Below are positions 1 to 13,236 of a stretch of 64,000 nt of DNA, piece by piece. Each line of letters starts with the position of its first letter. Positions within the stretch are counted from its first letter, which is position 1. This DNA comes from Haematococcus lacustris (Eukaryota > Chlorophyta > Chlorophyceae > Chlamydomonadales > Haematococcaceae). Location: positions 1,150,824 to 1,214,823 of the forward strand of contig JASKMD010000018.1 of the NCBI GenBank assembly GCA_030144725.1. The letters are read 5' to 3'. Both the position numbers and the translations under genes were made by a program. Under the pieces are notes generated by a model. The model was not told the DNA's origin, did no database searches, and saw nothing but the letters and a program-made list of their open reading frames with translations.

Positions 1-3000
1 GCCATGTGAGGATGAAGTGCACGATGAGGATGAGGATGAGGATGAGGCACTACTAGGCTTGTCCACTAGTTCCTCCAGTATCGGGCGCTGCGGGCCTGAA
101 CTTGCAGCCAGTTGCCTGCACCCCACCAGGCCACCAGGCCGCCTGACCTCTCAAGTGCCCACCTGGCAATAGGTCGAGTACTGGGTTGTGGTCTTGGCTG
201 CTGAGCTGTTGTCACTGCCAAGCATGGCTGGGGTGTGGCTCAGCTGCATCCGAGCTCCACCAGCACCAGCTGCACCCGCACCCGTGATGTCCTGAACCAC
301 ATCCCTCTGCCAGCAGGCATTCTCCACCAACACAGCCGCATCGTGTGCCGGCTTGCCTGCAGCAGCAACAACACAGGCAGGCAGACAGGCAAACACGCAA
401 TGTGGCAAACACATCCAGCACACACCACCATCATGACTTTATGAGGCTATAAGTTGCAGCTATGCCAACTGGCGCATACCATGTAATGATGATGATGGTG
501 ATGATGGTGATGGCAATGAGGATGATCATGACCATGGTGATGAAATCCCAGGGCTGCATGCACACCCATGGAGGTGAGGCCATTGCTGAGACCCACGCTG
601 GTGATGCCCGCTGCTCAGGCTGAACTGCACCAGCTTGCGCCAGGGTGCCTTGCTAGCACACTGACTGACCTTCCACCGGGCCAGGCTGGCTAATCCGCCA
701 CTGACCTTGCACCAGGGTGCCCTGCACCAGTGCTGCCTTGCTGGCAGGCACCTCGTCAAAGGAACGAAACAGCGCAGTGGACGCGTTGCCCGGCAGGCCG
801 CTGGGCTTGCTTGCACGGCTGCCATAGAGTGCTGCGTGCAGGCTGCCGGCCGGTGCTGACACTGGCCCTAACACATCTGTCTGGGGCTGCAGGCCCGGCT
901 GCTTGTCAAAGCCAGCTTGCCTCGTGGACCTGGAGCCAGGTGGTGGCAGAGGCACATGCACAACCTTTGCCACAGGTTCGACCTGCTACACGGGGCAAGT
1001 CTCACAGCCGAACCCACCGTGGACCTGTGCTGGGTCACAAAGCCAAGGCCCAGGGGTAAGGTGGTCAGGGTATGGGGCATGACAAACCTGTACAATGTGC
1101 TTCCGCCCACACCGGCCTGGCCGTACATATGGCTGATTAGGGTAGGGTGAGGCAGTGTCCTGAGATGAAGGGAAGCAGGAGGGCAAGAGCCGACACATGA
1201 GCACAGACGAAGAGCAGCTGTCGAGTGGGACTTGTGGCGCTGCGATGCGGAAGCTGCGTGCAGACCGTGTCTATCTTAGGCTGCGGCATTTGCGTTACTA
1301 AACAAAACGAATGGAAACGGCACGTCAGCGTCCTCGGACGTTCAAAAGCAGTACCCTATCGCTAGGTCTCGTACGCTGACGACAACGTTGTGCGCAGCAG
1401 GCCGCTTACGCAGCTGACTGCTTCGCTGCCTCCTAAGTTGCGCTGATCGCCGCGAGTCACCTACTCCTCCTAATTCTGCACCGCGCTGCTTTAACAACCG
1501 TGCGCTTATGTGCGGTGCACGTCTGCTCTTGTGTTCGCCATTCGATGTCCTCGAATAAAAAGGGGCCCACAGCGGCTCCAGGATCTGCCGTCCCTGCACT
1601 CTTGCACTCACCTACGGCGCCGGCTTGCAAGAACGCCTCCAAGGGACAGGGTCCAGCTATCTAAAGTGCCAATACGCCGACCATTCAGGAGTCAGCGGAG
1701 CTACGGTCCCCTTGGAGCCACCTTGGCGCGTATGGAGCTTCGGTCGCCAACTATCGTATTCCGCGTAAGGTGCGCGATGATCGAGACGAGACGAGGCGGC
1801 AAGGTTCTTCGTCACTTGTCACTCAAACGACGAGACGAGGCTCGGGTCGGCGGGGTGTGTGCCACGCGCTGGCGTGAGAGCGTCGACAGGAACATGTGCA
1901 GTTGTCAGTATAGTCCGTTTATGCTCTGTGCTTCGCCTCACATCTTTCCACCTCGCTCCATCCGCCTAATTGCCCCTGGCCACCCTCATCCTGGCCTCAT
2001 CGCCTTTAATTCAGTTGTTTTCCTGTCTCAATGCCTCCTCCTGCACTGACTTCTCCTGCACTGCTATGTTCGTGCCGTTGTATCATCCCAGCTGCCCTCT
2101 GCTCCACCGCAACCAGCCCTACGGCACCTGTTGAACCAACCCAGCCCCATCCCCCCTTCCCAGGCCCCACTTCCCCGGCCCAGCCCCTACCTGCTACACC
2201 TGGCCCAGTCCAACCACCCCAAGCCCCCCATGGGGCAGGTGGCTGGACCGGGCCACCAGCTTGTGCCTCGTCTTCAAGCGCATTCGGGAGATTGTGCGGC
2301 GGTCCTTGAAACTGTGTAGCTGCAAGGGCCTGGAGGTTATGCATGCCCTTGACTTTCACATCACTCACTCAACACCACAACCCGGGTGGCCTCACCGATG
2401 GCCCTTTGGGCGTGAATGACCTGTAGCTCGGCTGCTGGGGGCGGCTACCACTTTCTATTCAAGGAGCTGCATGAGGTAAAGATGAGGGGGGACCCTGGTC
2501 CAGGTGGCCCCAACTAACCCTGCAGCCCTCATGCTACTCCAGAATACAACAAGGGATGTCATCGAACACAGGCTGCGAGCTCATAATTGGAAAGGCTCCT
2601 GCTAGTGTGCCTAATGCTCACTTCACCTCCACCTATCTGGTGTGTCATTAGTGTACGCTTATCTGGTGTATGACAATCCAGTCAGTAGGCCGTGCTCAGG
2701 AAAGCATGCCGCCCGTCTGAGCAGGGGTAGGGGCAGGGGCTGGAGCTGGAGCTGGAGCTGGGGCTGGGGCTAGGGCTAGGATTGGCACGAGGCTAGGCTT
2801 GAGCCATGAGCAACTCAACACTCAAATCTCCCATTTGCTGGATCCCCATGCCTAATGGGAAGCTCATGTCCAGCTCATGCAGCGGCAGCAGCAAGCGGAC
2901 ACTCACGCTACCTGGCGTCAGAACACATCTGACATTTGTGCCATGGTTATAGACAGCAACCCAGAGAGCCTTCTACCACGACTTCACCTCTTAGAGATTA

Positions 3001-3429
3001 CTGCCCTGCCGGCTCAATTTTCAATGCCTGGTGGAGTCCTTGTTGCATCTGCTGAAGCATGGTGGTGCAGCAAGGAGGCCATCAAGTCTGTGAGAGTTCA
3101 CAATGTTGAGCGACAGCTCCGGCCTCGCGTGATTCCGCCGTATCCTGGTGTCACGACGACCGCTCCTGCGCCCCCACTTCGCAAGCGAAACTGGTTCCGA
3201 TTGTTGCTGCGTACTACTGGAGCAACAAGCAACAGCGTGGCTAAGCATGCAGCAACGGCGCGCTCCGCACCGGGATGATTTGAAATGCAAACTTGCAGCA
3301 GGCACTGAGTACTGCTGGGAGCCAACCAGTTTTCGCTGCGCCTGCCATCATGTACTTCTGAGTGACGGAGACTGTTTGTAGCTATGGTTCGTAGGGTGGC
3401 TGCCGAGAAACGGGTCACCAATCACAGGG
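1..3429. other. 5' region without a firm gene
   Basis: No gene can be supported here. Positions 1-55 and 484-545 are imperfect GAT/GAG trinucleotide runs. Positions about 1230-2050 have visibly lower GC and more CGA/TCG words than the flanks, consistent with an old insertion or an intergenic block. Positions 2735-2785 are short GAGCTG/GGGCTG tandem repeats. An open frame at 2877-3278 (+) starts with a Gln-rich stretch but shows no motif I recognise and has no clear splice partner, so I leave it uncalled. Confidence 0.5.
2515..2590 (+). repeat. Dispersed repeat family, copy A
   Basis: The words 'ccctcatgctactccag' and 'aacacaggctgcgagctcat' recur, with few changes, inverted at about 50398-50482, and the first part recurs in the same orientation at about 48670-48710. 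A segment shared by three sites in 64 kb, without coding potential, is most simply a fragment of a mobile element. Its full limits cannot be set from these copies alone. Confidence 0.55.
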
Positions 3430-3430
3430 G

Positions 3431-3449
3431 GGTAGTTGGGATCGCCTGA
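3431..3449 (-). mobile_element. Transposon terminal motif (right end)
   Basis: The sequence ends '...agttgggatcgcctga', one base different from the terminus of the 27983-31409 element ('agttggggtcgcctga'). As a right end, the element would lie to the left of this point. No matching left end is visible upstream, so this is probably a truncated or diverged relative. Confidence 0.5.
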
Positions 3450-3619
3450 GCTTATTACATACCGGAAAAGTTGCATGTCAATGAATGGACAAGAAGCCAG
3501 CGTGGCTGGGTTGACGGGATTGGTCGCCAAGGAGCAAGCCGCCCATGCAAGCGAACATGGATACAAGGAGGCGGAGCATGTTGGAGTAACCTCGTTTGCC
3601 CGCCTCAAAGGTGTAGCGC

Positions 3620-6600
3620 ATGTTTCAAACGAAGCAGCGCACAGCACGCTTGACAAAAGTTCGTGAAATAGACCGCCAGCTGTCCACCAGCCGGGCACAG
3701 CAGTATGACGAGGCACTGCGAGCTTCAGAGGCTGCGGCTCTCGCAAAGCAACAGGATGCGTCGGACACAACAGCCCGGCAGCAGGCCATGCTGGCTGACA
3801 AGTTTGACCAAGCAGTGCAGAATGTGGGGATGGGACATGAAGCTGCTCTGCAGTTCACCAAGGAGCGTGAGGAACAGATGGCAGCTAAACAAATCAAGGA
3901 AGATGTGCGGCAGCAGCAGCAAAAGCAGAGACATGCAGCAGCGCTGCAGCATGTACGTGAAGAGCAAAGCAGGAGGGTGCATGGCACCAGGCAAGCTGCA
4001 GCCTTGCGGGCTCAGGCGCTGCAGATGGCTCGTGAGCAGGCACAAAGATTTGCCGCTTTGCAGCAAGAGCAGGCGGCAGCATCCAGGCAGCACATGAGGG
4101 CAGCACACGACATTGATGTTGAGCGTAAACGCCACGGTAGCCACAGCCTGATAGATTTCAAACACAGCCGAATTCATGAGCAGCTGCCAGTCCCTCACGC
4201 AGTGTCAAGGCCCGACGCAGCCCCCAGCCAAGAGCTAGAAGACCCCCATGAGGCCGCACACAAAACAGCTGAGAGGCAAGTGATGGGTGCAGGGTGACCA
4301 TGACTGGTGATGGCCCAGTGTGCAGCAGTGGAGGTAGCAGCAGTGGAGGTAGCAGCAGTGGGGGTAACACCCCGTGAACATGTCAGGCAGAGCATTGAGG
4401 GGTTATCAGCTCAGGGCCCACATGGCCCCCACGGGCCTACTGCCTCCCTAGCAGAGATCCTGCCCAGCCCAGGGCTGTGAGGCAGGGCTGCCCAGGGCTG
4501 TCTGTGAGGCAGGTCCCACGGCTGTGGGGGTCTGTGCTCCTTAGGCATCTCTACAGCCTGGTTCGAGGCTTGCTGCAGAAAAAAATGTTTGCATGGTTGA
4601 CCTGGGGCTTGGCTCCGGGTCGTGCCTCTGCTTGCTTGTCCATGCAGTCTTCACCAGGCGCGTGTGGAGCGGCTGGCTGCTAGAGCAGAGGCTGAAGCAC
4701 GGGCCCAGCAGCGCTTCAAAGCTGCCCAGGTAGCGGCTGTGCTCCTGCTGCCTGCGGTGGCGATGTGGCATCAGATCTTGGCTAGTGGCTAGCCCATACA
4801 TTCAATGTCTCATCCTTACTACCCACACACACATCTACTGTCACCAATGCCACTATTACATGTGTAGTTACCAATACGACCATCAAAGTCATCAGCACCA
4901 CAGCCATCATCACAGTCACCATCTTGACCATCATCAGCATCAGCATCATCACCCGCAGCAGCAGCAGCTTGTGCTAAGTAGCGCACCATGTGGCGTCCAG
5001 GAGGTTTACACTCAGCTGTGCCCAGCAGCTGCACCCGTGTCTGCTGTGTATCTCTTGTGCTGCTGGTCCCGCAGGCCAAGCTGAAGGCGGAGCAGTACCG
5101 GCAGAAGATTGAGGCAGAGCTGGCTGCCATGGAGGCTGACAAGAGAAAGGCCCGCCAGGCAGAGGTCACCCTGCATAAACTGTGAGTGAAGGGCGTGGTG
5201 TGCCTGCAGCCTGGGGTGCCTGCAGGCAGAGCCAGCCACAGCCAGCCCTCCTGGATCAGGGCCTCAGGGTCAGCCAGCAATGACAGCGGGAGCCGTCCAG
5301 GAGCAGCGTGGCGAGTCTGATGTGCCAGCAGGACAGCGGCTGCGCTTGGGGGTTGGGTGTAGGGCCAGGTCAAGCCATGCAGCGGCTGGGAGCACCCACC
5401 ACTCCACACTCAGCCTGGTTGCCACCATCATAACATGACACCTGCCTGAAGGTGCTGCTCAAACACACCCAACCCTCAGCCAGGGCCAGGCAGAGCCAGA
5501 CTGCAGCCAGAGCCAGCCTGCAGCCAGAGCAGCATGCCATAGGTTAGGCTGGCTTGATGCGGGCATGCCCTTCCTCAGTGCCCTGGCACCTGCAGCCTGG
5601 TGCAGCTGCTGCCCTGTTTCTTAGGGAGTCTGGGTCAGGGTCAGTTTGGCGCATACACTGGCTGCGACCCCTCTAACACTATCACATCTGCTGGGTGGCC
5701 TTAGGGCTAGGGCTAGGGTAGCCAGCAGTGACAGCGGGAGCCATCCAGGATCGGCTTGGCTTTATGCATTGCCTCGCTGCCACTTCAGCACCAGCCCTCC
5801 CTCCTACCCACAACCAGGATAACCCAGCACTCACTTCCACTGGGGCAGGATTATGGGAGGGGTACAGGCAGGGTGTCAACCCTGGGGCAGGATTATGGAA
5901 CGGGTAGGGGCAGGGTAGGGGCAGGATAGCGGTATGGGAAGGGTAGGGGCATGCACAGCTGCGTGGGGCTGCCGGACTTGGCATCTCCTACCTGCCTGCC
6001 TAGCACCTTGACGTGCACACCACACCATCAGTAACGGCGGCCATGCATCAGGTTGCAGCATCAACACCAGCACACCTCCATGCTTGGCACTAAGCCGTGG
6101 TGCAGCATGCGGGACAGCTGCATATGCTGACGTATAAGCTGAATGGGCATGGGCAGGTGCTGCATGGGCATGTGTTAGCTGCATGTGCTGACGTGCCCCC
6201 TCACACCAACCCCACACCTCACACCCCACACCCACCACCCTCACACCAACCCCACACCTGATGGCCAGCCACCCCCTCCACCCCACTCCCCTCTGCCCTG
6301 TGCTCACGGAGACCCTCTTGCTGCCCTCCTTTCCCCTGCTGCCCCCTGCCCTGCGCAGCAAGCTGCAGGACCGCACCAAGCAGCAGGAGCTAGTCAGGGT
6401 GTTTGAAAACACCTTTGGGCAGCCAGGCAGCACCCACCCCACCCCACCCGTCCCCGCCTCCACAGGGGCAGCACCTGCGCGGCCCAAGGGGGCGCCAGCA
6501 GGTGCTGCCGCGGCCTGGCCCCCTGCACGGGACCAAGGTGGTGGCCAGGCTCCGGGGGGCTGGGCTGACGCTCCCCGCTGGAGCACCAGCCGCACCAGCC

Positions 6601-9600
6601 TGCGCAATGAACCCCCTGGTGGGCAGCAGGGCAGGGCAGGCAGGGGCATGGAACGGAGGGGAGGGCAGGCAGGGCAGCCATGGAACGGAGGGGAGGGCAG
6701 GCAGGGGCATGGAAGGGCAGGCAGGGTCAGGGCAAGGCAGGCAGGGTCAGGGGCAGGGGGTGCAGGGTAAGGGGCTGCAGGCCTAGGCTCCATGGTCCTA
6801 CACAGCAGGCACACAGGCCGTCTGTTACCGTGCTGCATCCATAGCCTGTCTCTGTTGCCTGTCCCTGCTGGTCGTGCAGCCGAGTTCAGCTTCAAACCCT
6901 TCCCCACTCCCAGGGAGGAGCTGCCACCCCTGCCCGCCTTCCCCTTCATGGGCAAGCCCCTGCAGCCCTCCAAGCCTAATGAGGCAACGCCACACCCCAG
7001 GGACCTCACTGCTGCCCCCAGCAGCCAAGGCCACGCTGAGCTGGCAACCCCTGCTGAGGGCTCTGCTGGTGCCAGTGCTGACCTGCACAGCCGAGCCAAG
7101 GGGCCAGGCCAGCCATCAGAGCCAGCCGCTACACAGCTCGGTCAGCCTGCAGGGGGACAGCCTGGCCACCCTGAGCCAGAGGCTACCCAGGAGCCTGCTG
7201 CTGGCCCTCAGCCTGCCTGGCTGCCCCACCCCCCGGGGGGAGATTCAGCAGGGCAGTCAGATGCCCAGCAGCAGATCGTCCAGCTGTCCGGGCAGCAGCA
7301 GCTGCAGCAGCAGCAGCAGCAGCGGCGGCCTGGAGCTGATGCTGTACAGGGCGCTCAGGTGGTGCCTAATGAGGCTGGTGGTGGTGGGCAGGGAGGGGGG
7401 GTGAGGGCCCAGCCAGGAGGCTGTGGCAATGTGACCCCTGCTGGGGTGCTGCCTCCTCCCCCCTCACTCCCCCAGCAGCAGCCCCACCTCCCCTCGTCGC
7501 CCTCGCTTGCGACAGCCCCTACGCAGCCCAATGCAGCAGCAGCAAGAGCAGTCCTGCTGCAGCTGCAGCGGGTGGAGCAGTGGCAGCAGCAGGCAGCAGC
7601 CTACGCCACAGGCAGTGAGGGGATGGAGGATTCATCAGGTGTGGGGAGGGAGGGAGGTCGGGCTGCCAGAGAGGTCGGGCTGCAGGGTCTGGCTGAGCTG
7701 GGAGGTGCTGGGTGGCAGGAGGAGGAGGAGGATGAGCAGGATCGGGCACTGGATGCTGAGCTGGATCGACTGGAGGCGCAATTGGGCATTCAGGTCAGAG
7801 GGAGGGAGGGTGCAGGGCGGGATGGTGCAGGGCGGGAGGGTGCAGGGAGGGGAGCAGGGTGCAGGATGACAGGGCAGCTGGGTGGTCGTGTGGGCAGTGT
7901 TGCATGCAGCAATACAGCGTGTGGGTTCGGGGTTTGGGTGACAGGTGCAGTGCTTGGCCCCTGCTGGTCATTAGGCTGACAGCAGGGGAGGGGCAGTTTG
8001 GGGACAGCCAGCCAGTTTGTCCAGTCAGCCGACCCTCACCCCCCCTGAGGCAGGGCAAGCTGCCAGGTGTAGCTGTGCAGGGCAACAGACAGACTGCAGA
8101 CAGCTGTCCTAGGCTGGACTGGCGGAGGCTGCGCCGGGTTAGGGGCCCTGGCCTCTTGAGGGACCACCCTCCATGCCTCCTGGTCATGCCTCATGCCTCT
8201 CATGCCTCGTGCCTGCTGGCCATGCCTGCTGGCCATGCCTGCTGGCCATGCCTGCTGGTCGTGCCTGCTGGCCATGCCTGCTGGCCATGCCTGCTGGTCG
8301 TGCCTGCTGGCCATGCCTGCTGGCCATGCCTGCTGGCCATGCCTGCTGGCCATGCCTGCTGGTCGTGCCTGCTGGCCATGCCTGCTGGCCATGCCTGCTG
8401 GTCGTGCCTGCTGGCCATGCCTGCTGGCCATGCCTGCTGGTCGTGCCTGCTGGCCATGCCTGCTGGCCATGCCTGCTGGCCATGCCTGCTGGCCATGCCT
8501 GCTGGTCGTGCCTGCTGGCCATGCCTGCTGGCCATGCCTGCTGGTCGTGCCTGCTGGCCATGCCTGCTGGCCATGCCTGCTGGTCGTGCCTGCTGGCCAT
8601 GCCTGCTGGCCATGCCTGCTGGCCATGCCTGCTGGCCATGCCTGCTGGTCGTGCCTGCTGGCCATGCCTGCTGGCCATGCCTGCTGGTCGTGCCTGCTGG
8701 CCATGCCTGCTGGCCATGCCTGCTGGTCGTGCCTGCTGGCCATGCCTGCTGGCCATGCCTGCTGGCCATGCCTGCTGGCCATGCCTGCTGGTCGTGCCTG
8801 CTGGCCATGCCTGCTGGTCGTGCCTGCTGGTCGTGCCTGCTGGCCATGCCTGCTGGCCATGCCTGCTGGCCATGCCTGCTGGCCATGCCTGCTGGTCGTG
8901 CCTGCTGGCCATGCCTGCTGGTTGCTGCTGTGCAATGTGCCTCCATAGCGCATGCCATCACGTGTACTGCCTGGGTGAGTTGCTTGGGTAGGGTAGGGGT
9001 TGGAGGGGTTGGGTGGCCGTGGTCCAGCTCACCACCACACCCCTGCCAAGCAGCCAGCCTGATGCACCACTGTGCTCTGAAGCTTTGCACCCAACACCTT
9101 GAGCTTGACCCACTTCACCACTCTACACCCCCCCTCGCCCTGTCCCCTCCACTACACCACTCCACCCCCCTGGCCCCGCCCCATTGTCATGTGCCCTCCT
9201 TGACCGTGCCCACAGCTGGGCCTGCACCCTAGCCCCCCTGGCTGGACGCCTGGCGCCACTGACGGCCTGCCTGACCTGGACGACTCCCTGTCCCTGGCAG
9301 CCTCCAGCTGCGTCAGCCTGCCCAGCCTGCTCACAGACCTGGCCATACACCGCAGCGCAGCCCTGGCAGCGCAGCACACAGCAGCCACCCGGCCCCTCCC
9401 GCCACCCCCCAGCGGGGCAGCAGCCAGACTGCCAGCAGGCGCACCGCCCCACAGAGCAGGGGACCCTCCCAGGGCACCACCGCCACACGGCTTACACAGG
9501 ACCGGGGCAGGGGCGGCGCTGCCCACAATGCCACCACCTACACAAGGCACTGGGGCCTTGGCAGGCCCAGGCAAAGCTGCTGCTGCTGGTGGTGGTGCTG

Positions 9601-12600
9601 CTGCTGGTGGTGGAGTTGGTGGTGGTGGTGCTGCTGGTAGTGGTGGTGGTGGTGGTGGAGGAGGTGGGGTAGGTGAGCAGGGTCCCGCCCTCCAGGCATG
9701 GCCCCCAAGCCCCAGCCTGGGTCTCAGCTCGTCCCCCACCCCCAGCTGGCCTGCCTCCCCCTGGCCCCGTGGCCTGGGTTCTCCAGGCAGCGCTGCCGGC
9801 GCCAGCGACCTGCTGCTGTATGACCTGGAGGACGATGGGCTGAGCAGCGTGAGCGGCCTGTCCCTGAGCAGTATCCAGGACCTGGTGGCCCGGGGCATTC
9901 TGCCACAGGATGTGGGGGACATCCTCACGCGGGGCGCACCCCAACGCCAGCTACCCACCCCACCCCCTGGCCTGGCTGGCCACGCAGGCCAAGCCAAACA
10001 CGCGGCAGCTGGGCATGCGGCATGGGGGGCGGCAGCGCCTGGCAGCCTGTCGGGCTGGTCTAGTCTCAGCCTGCCCACCACTGTCACCACCACCGGCAGC
10101 AACGCCACCACCACCGGCACCTCCTCCTCTACCCGCCATCATCTTGGCTCCAGCAGCAGCACCTTGTCAGATCCCTCACTGCTGTCTCTCCCCTCCAGTG
10201 TCCCCCAGCAGCCCCAACACATAGGCCCCACCTTCCCTCACACTCGCAACTCACTCCTCAGCAGTGTGACCTCACTGCCCAGTGCCAGCCGCCAGAGCCT
10301 CTTGCATTCAGACGACTCCCTCAGCAACAGCTCGTGGGGCATGGCTGGGGGCGCCACCAGCATCCAGCCAGCCAGCGCAGCCGCCCTCCCCAGACACGGC
10401 ACCCCACCCTGGTCATCCCACCCACCTGCCCCACAACCAGCAGCTGGTGGACGGGCACACGCCCCCCAGGGGAGCAGCAGGGGAGGAGTGGCTGGGGGTG
10501 CTGGCAGCGGGCACCCACCCCTGACCTTGGGCAGTTTGGCTGCAAGTGGAGTGAGAGACCCTGCAGGGCAAGGGGCAGCAGTTGGGCAGGCCACTGATGC
10601 CACCGCCTCAGGCATCACAGCACAGCACTGCCAGCAGCAGCAGCAGCAGGCGGCGGCGGGGGGAAGTGAACCCCCGCCCTACAGTGGTCCACTCCTGCTG
10701 GAAGTGGACCCCCCCGGTGCAGCTGCTCAGTCCGTTGCCTCCTCCGCCCTGTCCCTGCCCCCTGCCCCCGCACCCCCCCCTGCTGACGCCGCCGACCTCA
10801 CTGACTCCTGTGACTCCCTCACCATAGAGCACCTGCTGCTGCAGGCCAGGCAGCAGCTCATGGGGCAGGGAGGCGGCAGGGCCCCAGGCTCGGCAGCTGC
10901 CCCCAGTCTGGGGTGTTCCACTGCCGGTGACGTCACCAGGGTGGGGCTAGCTGAGGCTCAAACACATGGCAACGCCATGGCACCTGCTTTGCCTCCTACT
11001 GCTGGCCCACCGCCAGTCCAGGGGCCAGCAGCAGGGGGACGGCAGCGCCCACCCGCCCAGCAGCTGGGGCAACCCTTCCCGCCGCCTGCCTCCCTCCCTC
11101 TCCCATCCGTCAGCCAAGCGCCGCCCGGCTCTGATGCCCTGCCCAGGAATCAAAGCACAGGGGCAGAGCCAGCAGGCTCGAGCCAAGTGATGCCCCCCGC
11201 CCCTCCAGCTGCACCAGCTGACTCGACTGACTCCCAAACGCCCACCGGGAGCAGAGCAGCGGACACTGCACCTGGCTACCCCCTCTCAGACGCAGGCAGA
11301 CCCCCCTGGGCCCCCCACCCCCACAGCCCGGGGTGGGCCCAGATGCTGAGTGATGACGAGTTCGACTCCCTCAGCATTGACCAGCTGCTGGCCCTGCAGC
11401 TGCCTGGCCCTGACAGCAGCCGACAGCCCACACAGCATGGAGCAGCCCAGCTGCCGGGCTGTCTGGGCAGCAGTCCCCACTCAAGCAGCGCTGCCCTGCA
11501 GGCCAGCACCAGCACACCACAGGGGGCTGGGAGGGAGCAGGGGACACAGCCTGGTCAGCAGCCTGGCGGCGCTGCAGGCCCCACACTGCATGCAGCCGGC
11601 AGCAGCAGCAGCAGCGCATGGCAGGCTGTGGTTGAGGGGGCCTGGCAGGGGCCCGCAGCAGCAGGCAGTGAGGGGGCGGAGGCAACTGGGCCATGGTCAG
11701 GCCTGGCTGGCCCTGGGCTGGAGCCCATCGCAGAAGAGGAGGGGGAGGGCGGGGGGCTCACCAGCAGCAGCAGCCGGCGCCCCTTGGGCAGTTCGTCTGG
11801 GGGCAGCAGTGTGACGTTGTGCCCCTCCTCACTCTCCGCCAGTGACCTAGGCAGCCTGCGGGGGCAAGTGGGAGCAGGCCCGGCTCCCATGACTGAGTGG
11901 GGTGGAGGGCAGGCGGGTGCAGGCCTATGGCCTGATGGTGCAGGTGAGCTGCACTGCCTCCTGCCTTGAGCTGCCTCAATGCCGTACTATGGTGCTCCAG
12001 CTGCTCAGGTGCACTGCGCCAGTGCTGCCATACACTCACACACATCCACACACATAGATACGGCACATAGACACTGCACTGACACTGCACTGCACAGACA
12101 CTGCACTGCACAGACACTGCGCATAGACACTGCACTGCGCCAGTGCTGCCATACACTCACACACATTGAGTCAGTAGGCCCTGGTTCATGCTCGCTCACT
12201 TTCAGCATTTTTTGTGTTTTTTGCTTGAATGCACCTGGTGCGGGTGTGAGCAGCACTGCCTCCTTCCCTTTGCTGCACCAAAAACACACTGTTGTTATCA
12301 TTGCATGGAAACATTCATGTGCCATGGATGCGCACCGTTAAGGTGCTGTGGTGCCTTGCTTTCAAGCGGCCATGGACATGCACTGTCTCTAAATGTCGCT
12401 GAGTGTTGCAAATGCTGCAGCACAGCACCATGGTTTGTTCTTAGCTCAGGTTGCAACGGTGCAGGTTTGCTCCTGGGCACTGCCTCCTTCCCTTTGCTGT
12501 ATGAAACACACACGGTTGGTATCATAGTAGGGGCCTCGTTAACATGGCATGGATGCGACCTGTTGCTGAGAGTGCACCCTATCCCTAAACCCACTGGACC

Positions 12601-13201
12601 CTATCCCTAGACCCACACCCACACCACCACCCACACACCCACACACGCACACCACCACCCACCCCCACCCCATTGTGAAGGCTCTGAGGTGCGTTGCCTC
12701 TCCAGCTGGTCAGCACATCACATGCACTAGGGTTGAGGTGGGCTCATAGCATAGTGTCAAATGTGCAGCTGGGGCACTGAGTGGGTGCGGTGGTGCAAGG
12801 CTAGGTGCCTGTGGCTTGGCAGCGCATGCCTGCCTGCCTGCCTGCCTGATCATGGCCACCCTCCCACTCTGCTGCCCGTCCCCTGGCCTGCTGCTTGGTC
12901 TGGAGGACAGGCAGCCAGCTGTTCTCTACACCCCCCATGCCTGCCTTCAATATCTGGTGCACAGCAGTGTGGGGTCCATGGATAGAACGTGTACACCGTG
13001 ATGCAGATGCAAAGATGCTGATGAAACGCAGGTGCCCAGCCCTGCGGCTCTGCTGCCCTGCACTCTCACTGCCCTGCTGCCCTGCTCTCTCACTGCCCTA
13101 CTGCCCTGCTCTCTCACTGCCCTACTGCCCTGTATGAGACGCGGGTGTCCAGTCCCCCCTGCTGCTGCATGGTCAGGCCGTGTGCACCACCCCCAGGTTC
13201 C

Positions 13202-13236
<35 letters not shown>

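Noticed and set aside
1510..2049. 179-residue Arg-rich ORF
   Set aside because: No motif, no splice or start context, and the Arg richness comes from CG-dinucleotide composition.
8213..8925. Possible CRISPR-like array of repeats and spacers
   Set aside because: There are no unique spacers, the units are contiguous 13-mers, and the genome is eukaryotic.
8036..9232. Overlapping long ORFs on both strands with GHACWPCLLAMPA or ASRHGQQAW repeats
   Set aside because: They come from the 13-bp minisatellite; its length unit rotates through all frames, and it lies between two phase-matched exons.
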